A program made the position numbers and the translations under genes. A stretch of DNA of 64,000 nt from Synanceia verrucosa (lineage: Eukaryota; Chordata; Actinopteri; Perciformes; Synanceiidae). This document shows positions 33,001 through 44,070 of the stretch, piece after piece (within the stretch, counting starts at the first letter, position 1; every line of letters starts with the position of its first letter). The stretch covers positions 7,986,767 through 8,050,766 of the forward strand of contig CM056562.1 in NCBI GenBank assembly GCA_029721515.1, given 5' to 3'. Under the pieces are notes generated by a model, which worked only from the letters and a program-made list of their open reading frames with translations, was not told the DNA's origin and did not search any database.

Positions 33001-34649
33001 GTTTTGTAGTTTAGGTAATTATCGTAATGTTCATAATAAACTTGCACCTACGTCAATTGCTGAAATCTGGGACACATAGTGATATCACTGAAAAGAAATA
33101 TGACAACACAAGGAAGTCAGACACATTTTAAACAATCCTCTTTTTGCCTGAACTTCTCCAGAAGGGAAACCACTTACTAAAAACTGCCCAATATCATCAT
33201 CGAATTTGACCTGTCATACTTTCTGACCATTCTGCTTTCCTGTGAGGTGAGGGATTTTTACTTGGTTTTACCTCCAAATAAAGCAGTTGAAATAATATGG
33301 CTTGTTAACAAACAGTTTGACTGAATCATATTGATGGCCAAAGCTACAAAACTCAAAACTCTAGGTGTAACAGATTGGCATTACCCTTTATCACAGCTTG
33401 TCTTGACAACACCCTGTGAAAAGTGTGTACAATGTATGTTATGTATGTTTGGTTGCATGTATGCTAAAGCTTACTCTACTCACCCCTCTCTCTGCGCTTC
33501 ACCTTTCTCCAGCTCCTGAATAACTCCAAGTAGGACCTTGATGGTTTCCTGGCTCGAACTGATGAGGCTCTCCATGGCCTGCAGCTGTGCTTTGATATCC
33601 TTGTCTCCAGACAAGGGCATTATCTGCTGGCTGCTCCCCATGCCTGGAGCTCGTGTGTCTCTTGGAGGAAAGCCCTCGTCCCCCCCAACTGTTTGTTGTA
33701 GTTTAGAGGAGGCTGAAGCGTGCCTTGTCCGACACTGTCCTTGTGACTGCACAGAACATTTGGCGCTATGGGGAAGCGTCTGAGACTGCTGCTCATTGAG
33801 CTGCACACCCTTTTTTCGTTTACAGCTCATGGATGGACTCCCTAAAGACTCCACCTGTGTCAAAGAGTTCCAAGCGACTGGGCCCAAGCCCTTTGACTTA
33901 TCCTGTGAAAACTCTGAGTTAGCCAGCTGACGCTTTGTGGAAGTGCCAGCTTCCATGTCTTCTTTGGGTAATCCTTTGTGTTTGGTCCTTGTCCCACAAA
34001 CCTGGTACTCTGTTTCTCTTTTGGAAGGAGGGCTACTCGGGTGGCACTCTTCAGAGAAATGTGAAGAGTCTGGACAGGAAGGTCCATCCACACAGTTGGC
34101 ACTGGAAAGCAAATCCTCTGTATCACTGCTGTCATCAGTGTGGTGAAGCAGTGCTTTTGTCTGCCCCACAATCTTACCCTTGTATGTAGAGGACTCCCCG
34201 ATAAGTTGTCCATCCTCTCCTCCCGTCTTTATATCACTCAAAAAACCATTGTTACGTCCTTTATAGTCTTCCACCAAAGCAGTATGTTTAAAGGTATGTC
34301 CCTTTTTCCTCTCAAAGGGGAAAGTCTTGTATCGCTTTGTGAGGTCCGGCGAGGTCTGGACACCGGTACTCTTGGTCACATTTGGAATAGAGCGTCTTGC
34401 AGGCATTGTCATGTACTTTCTGTGTGTCACTTTGCAGGAGATTGATCTAGAACGTTTCCCCCGCCGCTCATTCTGAGCTTCACAGATATCCTTAAAACGC
34501 ACCTGTAAGGCCTTATTTCTCTTCTTCACCTGCTGCTTGCCTGATTCTGGTCCAGACTGTGTATCAAGGCTTTGTGATGGGCCTGTGTCTGAGTCGGATT
34601 CATCTGAATTTGAAAGAACTACACATTTGGTGTCTTCTTTGCTCACCAT
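17886..34649 (-). CDS. insyn2a: Inhibitory synaptic factor 2A-like (FAM196A), complete CDS
   Basis: INSYN2 proteins are vertebrate scaffold-type proteins of inhibitory (gephyrin-containing) postsynapses; no enzyme activity is known. Coding exons on the minus strand: 34649-33484, 26423-26352, 18069-17886. They total 1422 nt, 473 codons plus TGA; I recall human INSYN2A as about the same length. Landmarks: MVSKEDTKCV start, basic KKRNKALQVRFKDICEAQNE (residues 42-61), MPARRSIPNVTKSTGVQTS (82-100), a long low-complexity Ser/Lys middle, a predicted coiled coil AQLQAMESLISSSQETIKVL (about 350-385), cysteine-containing DTANCDTCRNSACIIY, and the C-terminus KTESKKHARWKLWFL. Junctions GG|A and AG|T keep frame. 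An acceptor (attttcag) five bases before the ATG means at least one 5' noncoding exon. The A rather than B paralogue is inferred from the N-terminal third. Confidence 0.93.
19529..19717. mobile_element. Short MITE, 'aggtgac' family, copy 1
   Basis: Ends aggtgacaagacatcccaga and ggatttcattgttggtcactt are inverted, and the body matches 44228-44535 (ttttggatgacaagtcc, attgtgtgttgatgag). No clean target duplication. Confidence 0.6.
23074..23187 (-). mobile_element. SINE family 1, copy D (tail end only)
   Basis: tatccatccatccattttct through gacaagtctccag; the head and most of the body are absent. Confidence 0.8.
23614..24301. mobile_element. MITE X, copy 1
   Basis: Ends aggccaatttata and (inverse) aggctggaatata, flanked by TAA on both sides, which fits a 3-bp TWA target duplication as in PIF/Harbinger elements. 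The interior has CCGTC/GACGG-rich ends and a body that reappears inverted at 61522-62194. Confidence 0.8.
24434..24560. repeat. Degenerate ~27-bp minisatellite
   Basis: Three units start at 24480, 24507 and 24534 (gaagggttaaggtgaagca, gaagggtgaaggtgaagca, gaatagttaaagtaaggca) with a 27-bp period; more degenerate units precede them. Confidence 0.7.
25080..25395. repeat. Dispersed repeat with clustered TGACCT
   Basis: The layout (gaccttgacctctgacc, agtccaagtggacatttgtg, cttgttcatgagaatgg, tataatgctctggtcacagc) is a common teleost interspersed repeat recognised by pattern. It carries four TGACC(T/A) half-sites at 25119-25144. Confidence 0.6.
26352..26423 (-). CDS. insyn2a: insyn2a coding exon 2
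   Basis: 72 nt between acceptor tctgttcacag and donor gtgggc, encoding LTYRTGQDTANCDTCRNSAC then IIY with split end codons. It is nearly identical to the corresponding INSYN2A segment. Confidence 0.95.
27867..29167. mobile_element. Non-autonomous DNA transposon, ~1.3 kb
   Basis: Terminal inverted repeats: tttaaagctatagtctgtca at left and tgacagactacagctttaaa at right. An internal tandem duplication (28455-28585 against 28792-28926, gttataggacatgacatttt) is present. There is no transposase frame. The TTTAA-type ends suggest a TTAA-target family. Confidence 0.7.
29571..30102. mobile_element. Harbinger-like MITE with TTA target duplication
   Basis: Ends tggcgcttttccac and gtggaaaagcgcca are exact inverted repeats, and TTA flanks both sides (29568-29570, 30103-30105). 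Longer subterminal inverted repeats follow (gtacctcctcagc against gctgaggaggtac). 532 bp, no transposase. Confidence 0.88.
30141..30393 (+). mobile_element. SINE family 2, copy 1
   Basis: tRNA-like head (tatagcttagtgtgactcgg, gggtcaccggttcaag as B box), a body with ttgagcaaggcaccaaaccc, and the tail actgagggactaataaaggg. The same family lies inverted at 48090-48483. Confidence 0.75.
30999..32546 (-). mobile_element. Tc1-like transposon, nearly full length
   Basis: Terminal inverted repeats cagtttggcccaaaaatatt at left and, inverted, caattagactcaaaaatatt at right. TA flanks the right end and is mutated to CA at left. The length of 1548 bp is normal for Tc1-like elements. The transposase inside is broken. 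Confidence 0.88.
31269..32275 (-). pseudogene. Tc1-like transposase, frameshifted
   Basis: Three minus-strand frames together cover the protein. The N-terminal helix-turn-helix has SIREVPEMLGVAKSTVWYIL and KRPGRPWKTT. The middle has SVSKCTIKRRLHESNYKGF. The C-terminal catalytic region has MAWACMASNGTGSLVFIDD, the second Asp in QMDNDPKHT, and SPDLNPIDH where the family has a Glu after PI. The frame breaks and this Glu-to-Asp change make it inactive. Confidence 0.85.
32570..32924. repeat. Dispersed fish repeat
   Basis: ccatggtgtacagaggatgg, ctagcaccaacatgaggtca and tgctaaacatcaacatgcta form an order I recognise from a common teleost repeat. It directly abuts the Tc1-like element. Confidence 0.45.
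33484..34649 (-). CDS. insyn2a: insyn2a coding exon 1
   Basis: 1166 nt, 388 codons plus two bases, from MVSKEDTK to EKGEAQRE; donor GG|gtgagt. This one exon holds most of the protein, including the conserved MPARRSIPNVTKSTGVQTS and the coiled coil. The acceptor tttatcattttcag ends at 34655, leaving five untranslated bases. Confidence 0.95.
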
Positions 34650-34654
34650 ATTTC

Positions 34655-36533
34655 CTGAAAATGATAAAGAGAAAAAAAGAATCAGATTCTGAGATCTAGT
34701 GGGAAGGAATCTGATCTATGACCACACCAGAAAAATACTCTATGGAAATATTACTTTCTCCTCTGGGACCATAATTTTACATTCTGCTAAGAAAGACACT
34801 ATGATCCAAAATCATTTATATCATTACACATGGTGAAATGTACCAAAAGTGAAACACTGAACACTACTGAATGACAGAGATAAATATTCATATTTCATGA
34901 ACATGTAAATATGTATGTGATAACAGTTGTATCTAGTCACACAAATTACTAGCATTTCCATGTGAAATGCCTCTTCAGATGAGAGATGATGAAATGAGAG
35001 TTCTCTGTATAATAATTAGAATTATGTTATGGCCATCATGTTTCTTGTGGCAGTGTACCTTGTGAGTCAACAACTTTTTATTAAAGAACCAAATGACTAA
35101 TAACAGCAGTTTTTGGTTTTTCACTGCTGATTCAACCTGGAGAGTTTCAAGTCCTTGTGAGTCAACTGACATTGTCTACAGTAAAAAAAGAATCATTGGA
35201 ACTTCCTTTTTTTCTAGAGCCACTGGCTGAATTAGCTCCTTCCACTTCACAGCTCCATACTTTGCCCAATGTTTTGCTACACAGCTCATTGCAAACTCTG
35301 CCAACAACTGCAACTGGTAGCTATGTACAGTAATTTTTCATAAGCAAGCTCTCCTGCCAAGAGTCTGATCACTTGCTTCGGGACACCTTTTTGGAATAAT
35401 AATTATGTTTAGCATGCTGCGCACCTTGCCCCTGCTGCCACCATTCAGGAACTCATTCACTGACTTATGTCAGTTGTCAGCCTCAAATAATACACAGCTC
35501 TAGCTTGAAGCACAGTTTATGTGTGGTGTTATAACAGTCAAGATGCCAGATCACTGTTTTACCTCTTCAAGAGGTGAGTTGCCCTAATATTTGTAACGTG
35601 AGTTTATGTCGTTCAGGGGTTGTGCGCTTGACAATATTATTAAAATAACTGCCAAAGCTGGCTGTTATTGTTCTCTGGTGGGTGCTTGTGAATGATAACT
35701 CTGAGTATAGCGGTCTTTACTTTTAATTTGGCGTTTGCTTTACAAATGCATCATGACTCATTTATGTTGGTGATTTATGTGGTGAAATAGCAATACTCAT
35801 GTTTCAGTATGGGTGTTTTGGGCACAATTGGCTTTATGGCTCAGTCCCCTGCCGACTCATGTCATTTTTGGGGGTTTCCTCTTACATCACTGCAGATCTC
35901 TGTGCACTTGCCCATTGTCTTGGCTACATGAGACACTCTTGTCATTCAAAGTACAGTTACATTTACATTTTATCCACAAAGATTCAGCCGGACATGAGGG
36001 AAACATTCCAACTCACACAAATGGGTTTATGTGACAGCTCGCTTCACTGTTCTTCATATCATAATTACATCTAAACTGCTGAGCTCCAGTCTGCTCAGTC
36101 CTGGTACACTCAGCCACACTCATTGCCAACATCAAGCTTCCTTTATAACCACCCACTTATGGTCTCCCTATCGGTACTACAAAACATTTCATAAGATTAC
36201 TGTATTTCTTTTTTGAATTCTTCTGTATTTAGACAGCTAGTGTGTTTCCCCACAATTATTGGAGGTGTTTTGTCAAGGAATAGCTTTAAAAGGTTTGCTT
36301 AATAGCTGGTCTTGGGCTTCTCCTGATTCAAAACTCCCTGAGGGCAAAACTAATGTGTTCACTTCCCAATCACTGCCGTGCTGAGCAAGGTGACGAGGTC
36401 AGAGCCTAGACACCAGACACCAAATTTAAACTTTGTACATACTCAAGCACAAGTTGGTTGACTTAACTCACCTTAAACTTTTAATGTTTATTGTTAGTTA
36501 CAACTTCTATATTAAGGGCAAAGATGGATTAAA
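34655..36533 (-). other. insyn2a 5' intron, nothing recognised
   Basis: Presumably part of an intron upstream of the first coding exon. No repeat copy or exon seen. Confidence 0.5.
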
Positions 36534-36902
36534 TCATCCATCCAGCCATCCATCCATCCATCCATTTTCTACTGCTTATCCTCACATAGGGTTTCAGAGG
36601 GGCTGGAGTCTATCCCAGCTGTCTTGAGGTGAAAGGTAGGGTACACCCTGGACAAGTCTCCAGTTCATCACAGGACACATAGAGACAGACAACCATTCAC
36701 ACTCACAGTCACACCTACGGTCAATTTAAATTAGCCAATTAACCTAATCCCCATGCATGTTTAGGATGGTGGGAGGAAGCTGGAGTACCCGGAGAGAACC
36801 CACGCAGACATAGGGAGAACATGCAAACTCCACACAGAAAGGTCCCGGGCCGGGAATCGAACCCGGTACCTCCTTGCTAACCACTGCACCACCATGCCGC
36901 CC
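36534..36902 (-). mobile_element. SINE family 1, copy E (full)
   Basis: The tccatccatccatccatttt tail, the complete body, and a tRNA-like head ending at ccgcccc (B box visible inverted as gggaatcgaaccc). Minus orientation. Confidence 0.9.
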
Positions 36903-38308
36903 CAGATTAAAACAGTTCACCAAATGATTGAGTGTGTGTAGTAGTGTTAAAGTCTCCAAATACTGCAATGTGACTCATATTTTCTAACAACTGTTTAATT
37001 CTAATGATAACAGCTTTAAAGAATCCAAAACATGTTTGTTCATGATCAATAAATCAATAAAATGATCGCTTGTGTAAGTAAAAGTAGCATTAAGATGAGC
37101 TAAAAATCATGTGCTTCATTTATAAGATGCATCTTGTTTAATTACCCTCATACAATACAAATGATGCACCAATCATTACCATAAATTTGTCATTGAATTA
37201 GTTAATTAACTAATTTCTTTGCTTCAATTCAGCATTACCAAATAGTTTTACTGTGTTTAAAAGCCTTTCCCTTACTTTTACATATTTCCAATGGCATAAC
37301 TTGATTCATACTGGTCATGTAATGAATCACAAACTGCTTTGATCACACAAAAGTGCTAAAAATTGTGTTCATAAAATAACAGAGTGCCGTTGTAGTGACT
37401 CCCCATGCAGGGTTTCAAATTATGGTCCATATGCTCAAATGAGAAATATTGCATTTTCTGTCTCCTCTGTGATGAAACACAGTTCATAGCTTGAAATATA
37501 TCAAGCAGCACAAGGAAATGAAATGATGTCTGATATGGTTGAGAGGAAACATCAGAGAGAGCCGGTTAATCATTTTCATATGACAAGACACCACGCGATA
37601 AATAAACTCCAATGAATCATTTATTACCACACAAAAGCAAGCTTTTCATGGTGTTGCTGCTTCTCTGAAAGTAATCATGTTTTATCATTCATAGACATTG
37701 TAAATCCATCAATGTGATTGTTATGGTGGGGAAATTCATTTTGAGGAGGCATTTCCTTACACTCAGTTACACGACTCCTATGAAATTAGTAAAAGAAAGA
37801 GCATGGAGGATTGATGTTAATTTCTAATGTGCCATTGATGTTCAGTGCATGTTGAACTCCAGCGACATAGCTACTAAATATGACCGAGCATCTCAATGTC
37901 ATGAAAATAATACACACTTTTTAATGATGGCACCAGCCAGGTGTATTCAGCCTGGTTGCATGAAACAGCAGTTATGCTGATGACACGATAATGTACAAAG
38001 CTAAATTAAATAAGAACACTGTTCTTGCTTTAGAAGTGCGCTGTAGCCAGTACTGACTTCAATATAAATATATCTGTGTGAACATGCAACACTAAAAGCT
38101 AGTGGTGGAGAAAGGGAGAAAGACTGTATCTGTTAAATATAGGATTTTAAAACCAGGTATCCTTAATGTTCAAAAAGAGCAAAAAAAGGGTCAACTGGAC
38201 TCACTTAAGGTTTGTTAATGATATTTCTGCTTTAATCCAAGAATCAAGAAACAAACCTAAAGCTAGGCTTTGTGTACATGACGTGTCACACAAAAACGCA
38301 AGAGTATT
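36903..38308. other. AT-rich, nothing recognised
   Basis: No repeat copy, splice-bounded frame or microsatellite of note. Confidence 0.4.
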
Positions 38309-38851
38309 TAGTTCTGTTTACACGACAACGGGGGGAAAAAAAAAACTATGTTTACATTAGATCGCTGGGAGAACAAAAAGCGCTGTAGTATGTATGCCAG
38401 GCCGGTAGTTGACCTAACGTGATTACTTTTTCCGATCCACAGACTGGAATAAGTACAGCAAAGCATTTCTGCTTTGTGTTTTCTTGGTTGGCTGTACTTT
38501 GTTTTCACAGAAAAACACAGTGGACAATGGAGACAAGATGTGTTCTGTGCGAGAGCTTTGTCTGGACCGACGATGAGTAATGTTGTTGCCCAGTTAGCGC
38601 ATGGCAACTAGAATAAAGTGTCATGGGGAGCGGTATGGCAGCGTCTTACCTGATAATTCCGGCTTCCCGTTTACACAGTGAGAGAAGTTGTTGTGTTTGA
38701 GAAAAATTCCACTCTGGAGGCGTTTTTTTTTTTTTTTTTTTTAAATTTGCATTTGAGGTCGTCTAAAACGCCATTACCGTGTAAACGGGAGGCCGAAATG
38801 CAACAAAACCTTTGTTTTATACTAATACCATTGTCATTTGAACAGGGCCTA
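38309..38851. mobile_element. hAT-like MITE
   Basis: Left end tagttctgtttacacgacaa and inverted right end taggccctgttcaaatgaca match as imperfect terminal repeats. The interior includes a second copy of the motif (cgtgtaaacggga) and a poly-T run at 38726-38743. Target duplication not clear. Confidence 0.65.
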
Positions 38852-41800
38852 AGTCCAGTTGACTCTTTTTTATTTATCTCAACCTGGATGACAGAAACGA
38901 CACAAACAACCACAGTGATGTTTTTCCTAAACCTAGCTTTGTAGTTGTATTGCCTAGACCTAAGTGAGTGATTTTGTTCCCCCTGCTGGCCCTGAACTTT
39001 CATTTCAGTTTTACATATAATATTCATGTCATTGTGAGACAAGTGAGACAAAGGTTTACCACCTGATACTGGGTTGGAATATGGGCACTTACTGTACATG
39101 TGTGCATATTAGTGTGTGTGTGTGTGTGTGTGTTTGCCTTGCTGTCACCTTTTCTGAGTGAGGCCTTCACCATGTTAGGGGGTGTGTGTGCAAACACACG
39201 TGTACCAGCAGACAGGGACTGATAACAATAAGCATGAGGTTGTATTTATCGGGAGTCCTGCCATGTGTTTCATCTTGTCCACTGTCACCCATCAGCTCAA
39301 ACTGTTGATGAAACAGAATGAATTTAGAGGCAAATAAGTTTCATCTTGGGTCCTGTTAATGGTGGAAAAGAGACAACATGCCAACAGCCTCAAGTCTCAC
39401 TTCAGTCACAGCAAAACATTCAGTGCCAGATGAGGAAAAAAGACAAAATAAGCAACTAGGCTCAACCACATTATGTATGAACATTATAATATACCATATC
39501 ATGAATTTACGCACAGCTGTTTTTGAATTTACATCAGCTGAATTTTATTGGGGTGGTATTTGTCCTAAAACATAACTTGATATTCAATTTGATTTTAGCG
39601 CAAGGTGTTTGTCAGAAGTGGCTCCACGGGTAAGAGGAAATTTGTTCGAGGCAGATTCACACAGGATCATACTATTTCACACTTAGAAAATACCAATCTC
39701 ACGCCACTGAAAAAGTTATTAACATCTACAGGAATTCTTCTATAAGTGCATATCATTTCTTATGCAGTCATGTTAAGGCATGTAAAGCAGCCGAATGGCA
39801 ATTCACACAAAGGGAATCAAGAAAAGCTCTACAGTGACTTATTGTTGTTGGAAGCCAGATACACAGACAGGGAGAGACTGGCGTGACACATGAATATATT
39901 CTGATTTAGTGAGGATCTTCTTCGCCTCATTGCCGTCTTTCTCCTCATCCTCCTCCTCTTCTCAAAGGAAGCTATATCTCTGCTAATGACCTGAGGTTCT
40001 TCCCTGATTTGGCCTTAGCTATCCAAAAGGATTATGAATAATGCATTGACTCTAAAATTGCAAAAGTAATCCTCTGAAATCTCCTTATGTACCCAGGCAG
40101 ACCACGCTGTCTGTTCCAATTGCCCTTCAGTTCTTCACACTAAAATGCTGCATGTACTGTATGAGAAAAAAAACCATTTCATTACAGTATCATGATTGAT
40201 TTATTATAACCACATTGTTGTAGAGACACGGTTGTTTGTACAGAATGTTCATCGGGAGGTGGGATCCATTTTTCCACGCAGTAGCAGGTCCACAACACTG
40301 CTGACTCATGATTTATGCCCCGTCGCTAAAGCAGAAAGAAAAGGGGGCGGCTTTGCTTGGATTGCCTTACATCCTTGACAGCTTGCATCAACGCAATAAT
40401 TGCTGAAGTGCATCTGTGGGGATGTATTTACATAGGATAACGCTGTCTAACCACTCTCATTAATGGGCTAAGTAATGTTATTATAGGGGCCTTTAACAGT
40501 GTAACCTCCGCTGCACAACTGTTACAAACCGAGTGCATCATGAACACAAGCATTCTTAAATGCTACCGCTCATCATTTTACCATAGTAGTATGAGTAAAA
40601 ACAAGCATGTGTCACAAGGTGAAAGCTGTGCTCCTCATCCCCCATGCTTTCCACTGAATGCATCGTTGCGGTGCAATGTATCCATTTTGAATGAGGCATT
40701 TTTCCCTATTATTTGCATAAATTACAGTGTGACATTGCACCAACTAAGCATAATGCAAAAGGAGAGATATCGCTGCTTTGTCCAAGGCATAGTCATATGC
40801 ATTCCTATAGCACTGTACACTTGCACAGTATGGGTTTCCAGCTCCTCCGTGTTGCAGTAATCTTTTTCTCAACACACCACCACCAGCTTCTTCCAGCGAC
40901 AACGTAAGCCCCTTTGGTCCCAGATTTGTATATTGTCTTTTGTTCAATTTTTGAAAACAACCCCATCCAGCTTTGAGAGCTCCACAGTCACACACAAACA
41001 CACACACACACACACACACACCATCTTATTTCAGCAGTCGTCCAGAGCTATTTGTATCTATCTGGGCTGCCGGCAACACCTGTGAAAGTTTGCTTTATGA
41101 CATTGGCTTAAAAGATTTATCACTGAGCAGCACTTTCTGTTAAGGGGAATAGCAGGAGGTTTTTAAAAGGGTTCCATCCCTCTATCTCCTGGATGAGAGC
41201 ACTGGCTGTGAAATGGATCCTTGGGAAGAGGAAGTTCGGAGAGGCTGATATGCAAGAAGGGCTTTCTGTTTTTTTTTTGTGATCTCATGCTGGTGTGGCA
41301 CTCTTTTTTGTATAAAATGATGCTGAAGACAGCCTCTGCCTCCAACACTTCAGAGCTTACATCTGTAGTGCATCACCCTGATGAGTTCATTGATTAGTCA
41401 GGGGTTGGGCTATGGGCATACATGTGTATTCAGGTCGATGTGATGATTGACTCTGTGTAATGTAGAAGATGATTTACAAGTGAGAAAGATGCTGAGTTAG
41501 ACAAGTCACAGTGTGTTTGGCACCTTAAAGCTGTACCCTGCCTGTGTTTCCTGTAAATACATGTAGTCAGGGAATGAAATGTTGAAAATAGAGAGACAGC
41601 GATAGAGAAAGACAGAAAGAGAGAGGGCGGTGGGACGGGAGAGGCAACGACTCAGAGCAAATATAAGTGCAGCTGTGCATGTGATGCAGCACCCTAGCGC
41701 TTCCCAGATCACACGTCATTAGTCATGATAAGTCTGAATCCACCTTCATTATCAAATTCAGCCTTGAGGAGCACATACCTCATCAAATATGAATTTGTCA

Positions 41801-42342
41801 TATGTAGTCTACGTTAGGTGTTTTCCAATAAGTGATCATCACTCTGACAGTCTTGCAGAATAATGTACACTAGTCTATTAGTGAGCACTCATCAATGTTC
41901 TTCACTATCAAGCCCAGACAATTCACAAGTGCAGCAATCTCGATAATCAGCCCCTGCATCATCAGATAAATACTGCATGTCTGGCAAAGGCTGCAAAGGC
42001 ACGCATTACAATAAGTGTATCAATTACATCACCATTCATCTTCATTTTCAGTTGTGAAGAAAAACCTTGACATGCTCTCCTGATTAGTCATTAAATATAT
42101 GAATGCCTGAGTGCAGAAATGCCCCCTCCCTCATTTATCCTCATCTGAATTCATGCAGGGATCATATACATGCATGCATCACCAACAAAAAAGACATTAA
42201 GCTGTATTTTTCAGAATTCATGCATGCTTCTGATACCCACTTTGACTCAATTAAGATTTTAAAAACGACAGATGAATCCCCCACTCTTTTTTAATACCTG
42301 TGAATGTGGGTGCAACTCCAGAAAAGGAAGCAGAACTCTTAC
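38852..42342. other. Non-coding, microsatellites only
   Basis: (GT)n at 39113-39132 and (AC)n at 40994-41020. No supported exon. 39980-40500 is low in repeats and might include conserved non-coding sequence; this is untested. Confidence 0.45.
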
Positions 42343-42975
42343 CTTGAGAAACAGATCAGAGGTGCAAAGGACGAGAAAGCACAGATCCCCTGTAGAGCTG
42401 GCATTCATCCATGTATTCAGTGGGATCCAGGGTACGGTCCAGCCACTGGAGCAGCTCTCGCAGGCTGCGGGAGGACCAAGAGAGAGGCAGCCAGCGCAGT
42501 GACAGCTGGAGTAGTTGTGACACATCCGGCAAAGATTCAGGTTATCGGGATGGGAGAGGGGAAAAAGCAGAACGACATTGCCTCAAAAAACCTCATTGGG
42601 TTCTCACTGATAATCCCCCTTATACTCTGCTTTTTACCCTTCTCCCTTCTACACCCCATTCAAGCATCACTGACACTCACTCGCTCTCGTCCATGCACTC
42701 ACCGAGAATAGGCACTCACACACGCAGCGGAGATCTCCATCTCGCTGTGCTGCCGCTGTTGCTGCAATTCCTGTGCATTCGTGATGGAGTGTATGTGTGT
42801 ATGTGTGTGTTAGAGAGGCAGGGAGAGGGTGGGCTAGTGGGTGGATGGGTGGGTGGATATGGCAAAGAGAGGAAGGAGGAGGAGGAGGAGTGAGGGGTAG
42901 TACGCAAGCTGCTGGGGAAAGTCCAGAGTCGCTGAGCTGCATCATCGGCGAAGACCCCCATGTCCTCCACAGGCT
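42343..42975 (-). other. insyn2a: Candidate 5' noncoding exon of insyn2a
   Basis: On the minus strand a strong donor (ctcaag|gtaagag) lies at 42343/42342, downstream of a relatively CpG-containing stretch (42660-42960). The main coding exon needs an upstream noncoding exon, and this is the best candidate I see. Its 5' limit is unknown and further introns may lie within it. Open frames here are shadows of simple sequence. Confidence 0.3.
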
Positions 42976-42995
42976 GGCTCCAGTGACACTGAGCT

Positions 42996-43005
42996 GTTAT
43001 ATAAT
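42996..43005 (-). promoter_or_regulatory. Possible TATA element upstream of candidate exon
   Basis: The minus strand reads ATTATATAAC, about 20-30 bp before the proposed 5' end of the candidate noncoding exon. Weak evidence. Confidence 0.2.
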
Positions 43006-43009
43006 CTGA

Positions 43010-44062
43010 AGGGCTTCAGGAGCAGGCAGAGCTGTGAGATAATAAAGCATTGTGCTTTTAATTGGATGTCTCCTGCACGTCCCTATCCTTGTTACTTTCA
43101 TATATCTGACACATTGTTTATGAGAGGTGTTGAAGGGGGGCTGAATGGAGCAAAAGCAAAGAGACGTGGCTGCATAGCTGCACTAAGAGGGGAACAGCCA
43201 AGGCGAGGAGCCAACAGGGCAGCAGTGTTAATGAGAAGCTGAGATGGGAGAGAGAAAATTTAATGACAAGGCCGAGTAATAGAGACAGTGAAAGGCACAT
43301 AGAGAAATGCATTTTACTGGAAAACAGAGAATATTGATTTGGCAGATGCTTAAAATTCCACAACATAGATTAGGGAAGACCTACAAGTCAGACTCTTTTT
43401 GAAGAAACATCCATTGTGAGATGGAGTTTTTTGGGAAAACAATGTTACATTCTGCACACAGTTTGCACAACAACAAATGATCATTCTGTGGGTCATGGTG
43501 CAAACAAGTTTTTATCTCAAATAGGTTGATAAAGCTATCTCTTGGGTCAGTATGTCAGTGCATAGGTAACATGAATGAAATGTAACATTCTTTAGGTTAG
43601 ATGGTGTCTTTTTGCACTTGTTTGAACTCTTATGCATTTCTGTTCAGTTTTGAGGTTTGCTATCGTTTGCTCTCGTATGTACGTTTTATAATTTTCTTTC
43701 ACCATGCCTCAAAAAGATCCTGCATTTATATATGCACTGTGGCATTACATTTTTGTACGACAACCTACGCCTACAGAATACTTCAACAAGTGATAAAATT
43801 TTATTAAGAGTGTCATCAAGCTGCAGTGAAACACTTACAGATAAACATCAATGGCTCCTAAAAGGTAAAAGTAAAGTGCTGATGATTGCTAAAGCTGGAT
43901 CAGTAGAGATAAAATCACAATAATCCCTTTAAAATATTTAGCAAACCAAACTGACCTCATTTTTCTCAGGAGTTGGCAGATAAAATAAAGAAACTGAACC
44001 TTTCAAAAACCAAAGTTGCCCTATACAGCTGACAAGCCATAAGCAAAGCCATAAACCATGAA
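43010..44062. other. Non-coding, nothing recognised
   Basis: No supported gene or repeat. Confidence 0.4.
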
Positions 44063-44070
44063 TATATTTG

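Larger units (their letters stand above)
26424..33483 (-). other. insyn2a intron 1 (7.1 kb between coding exons)
   Basis: Dominated by transposable elements: a 1.3-kb non-autonomous element, a Harbinger-like MITE, a SINE family 2 copy and a Tc1-like transposon. A (GT)n run lies at 27099-27117. 26424-27866 and 32925-33483 show nothing else. Confidence 0.85.

Noticed and set aside
33538..34445. Plus- and minus-frame open readings inside insyn2a exon 1
   Set aside because: They are shadows of the 388-codon minus-strand exon.
38671..39099. 142-codon minus-strand open frame
   Set aside because: It runs through a poly-A/T tract inside a hAT-like MITE; not a gene.
42259..42970. Several overlapping open frames of 80-160 codons
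   Set aside because: They arise from GC-richer, simple-sequence DNA; composition differs between frames and none resembles a known family. I kept only the donor site as evidence for a noncoding exon.
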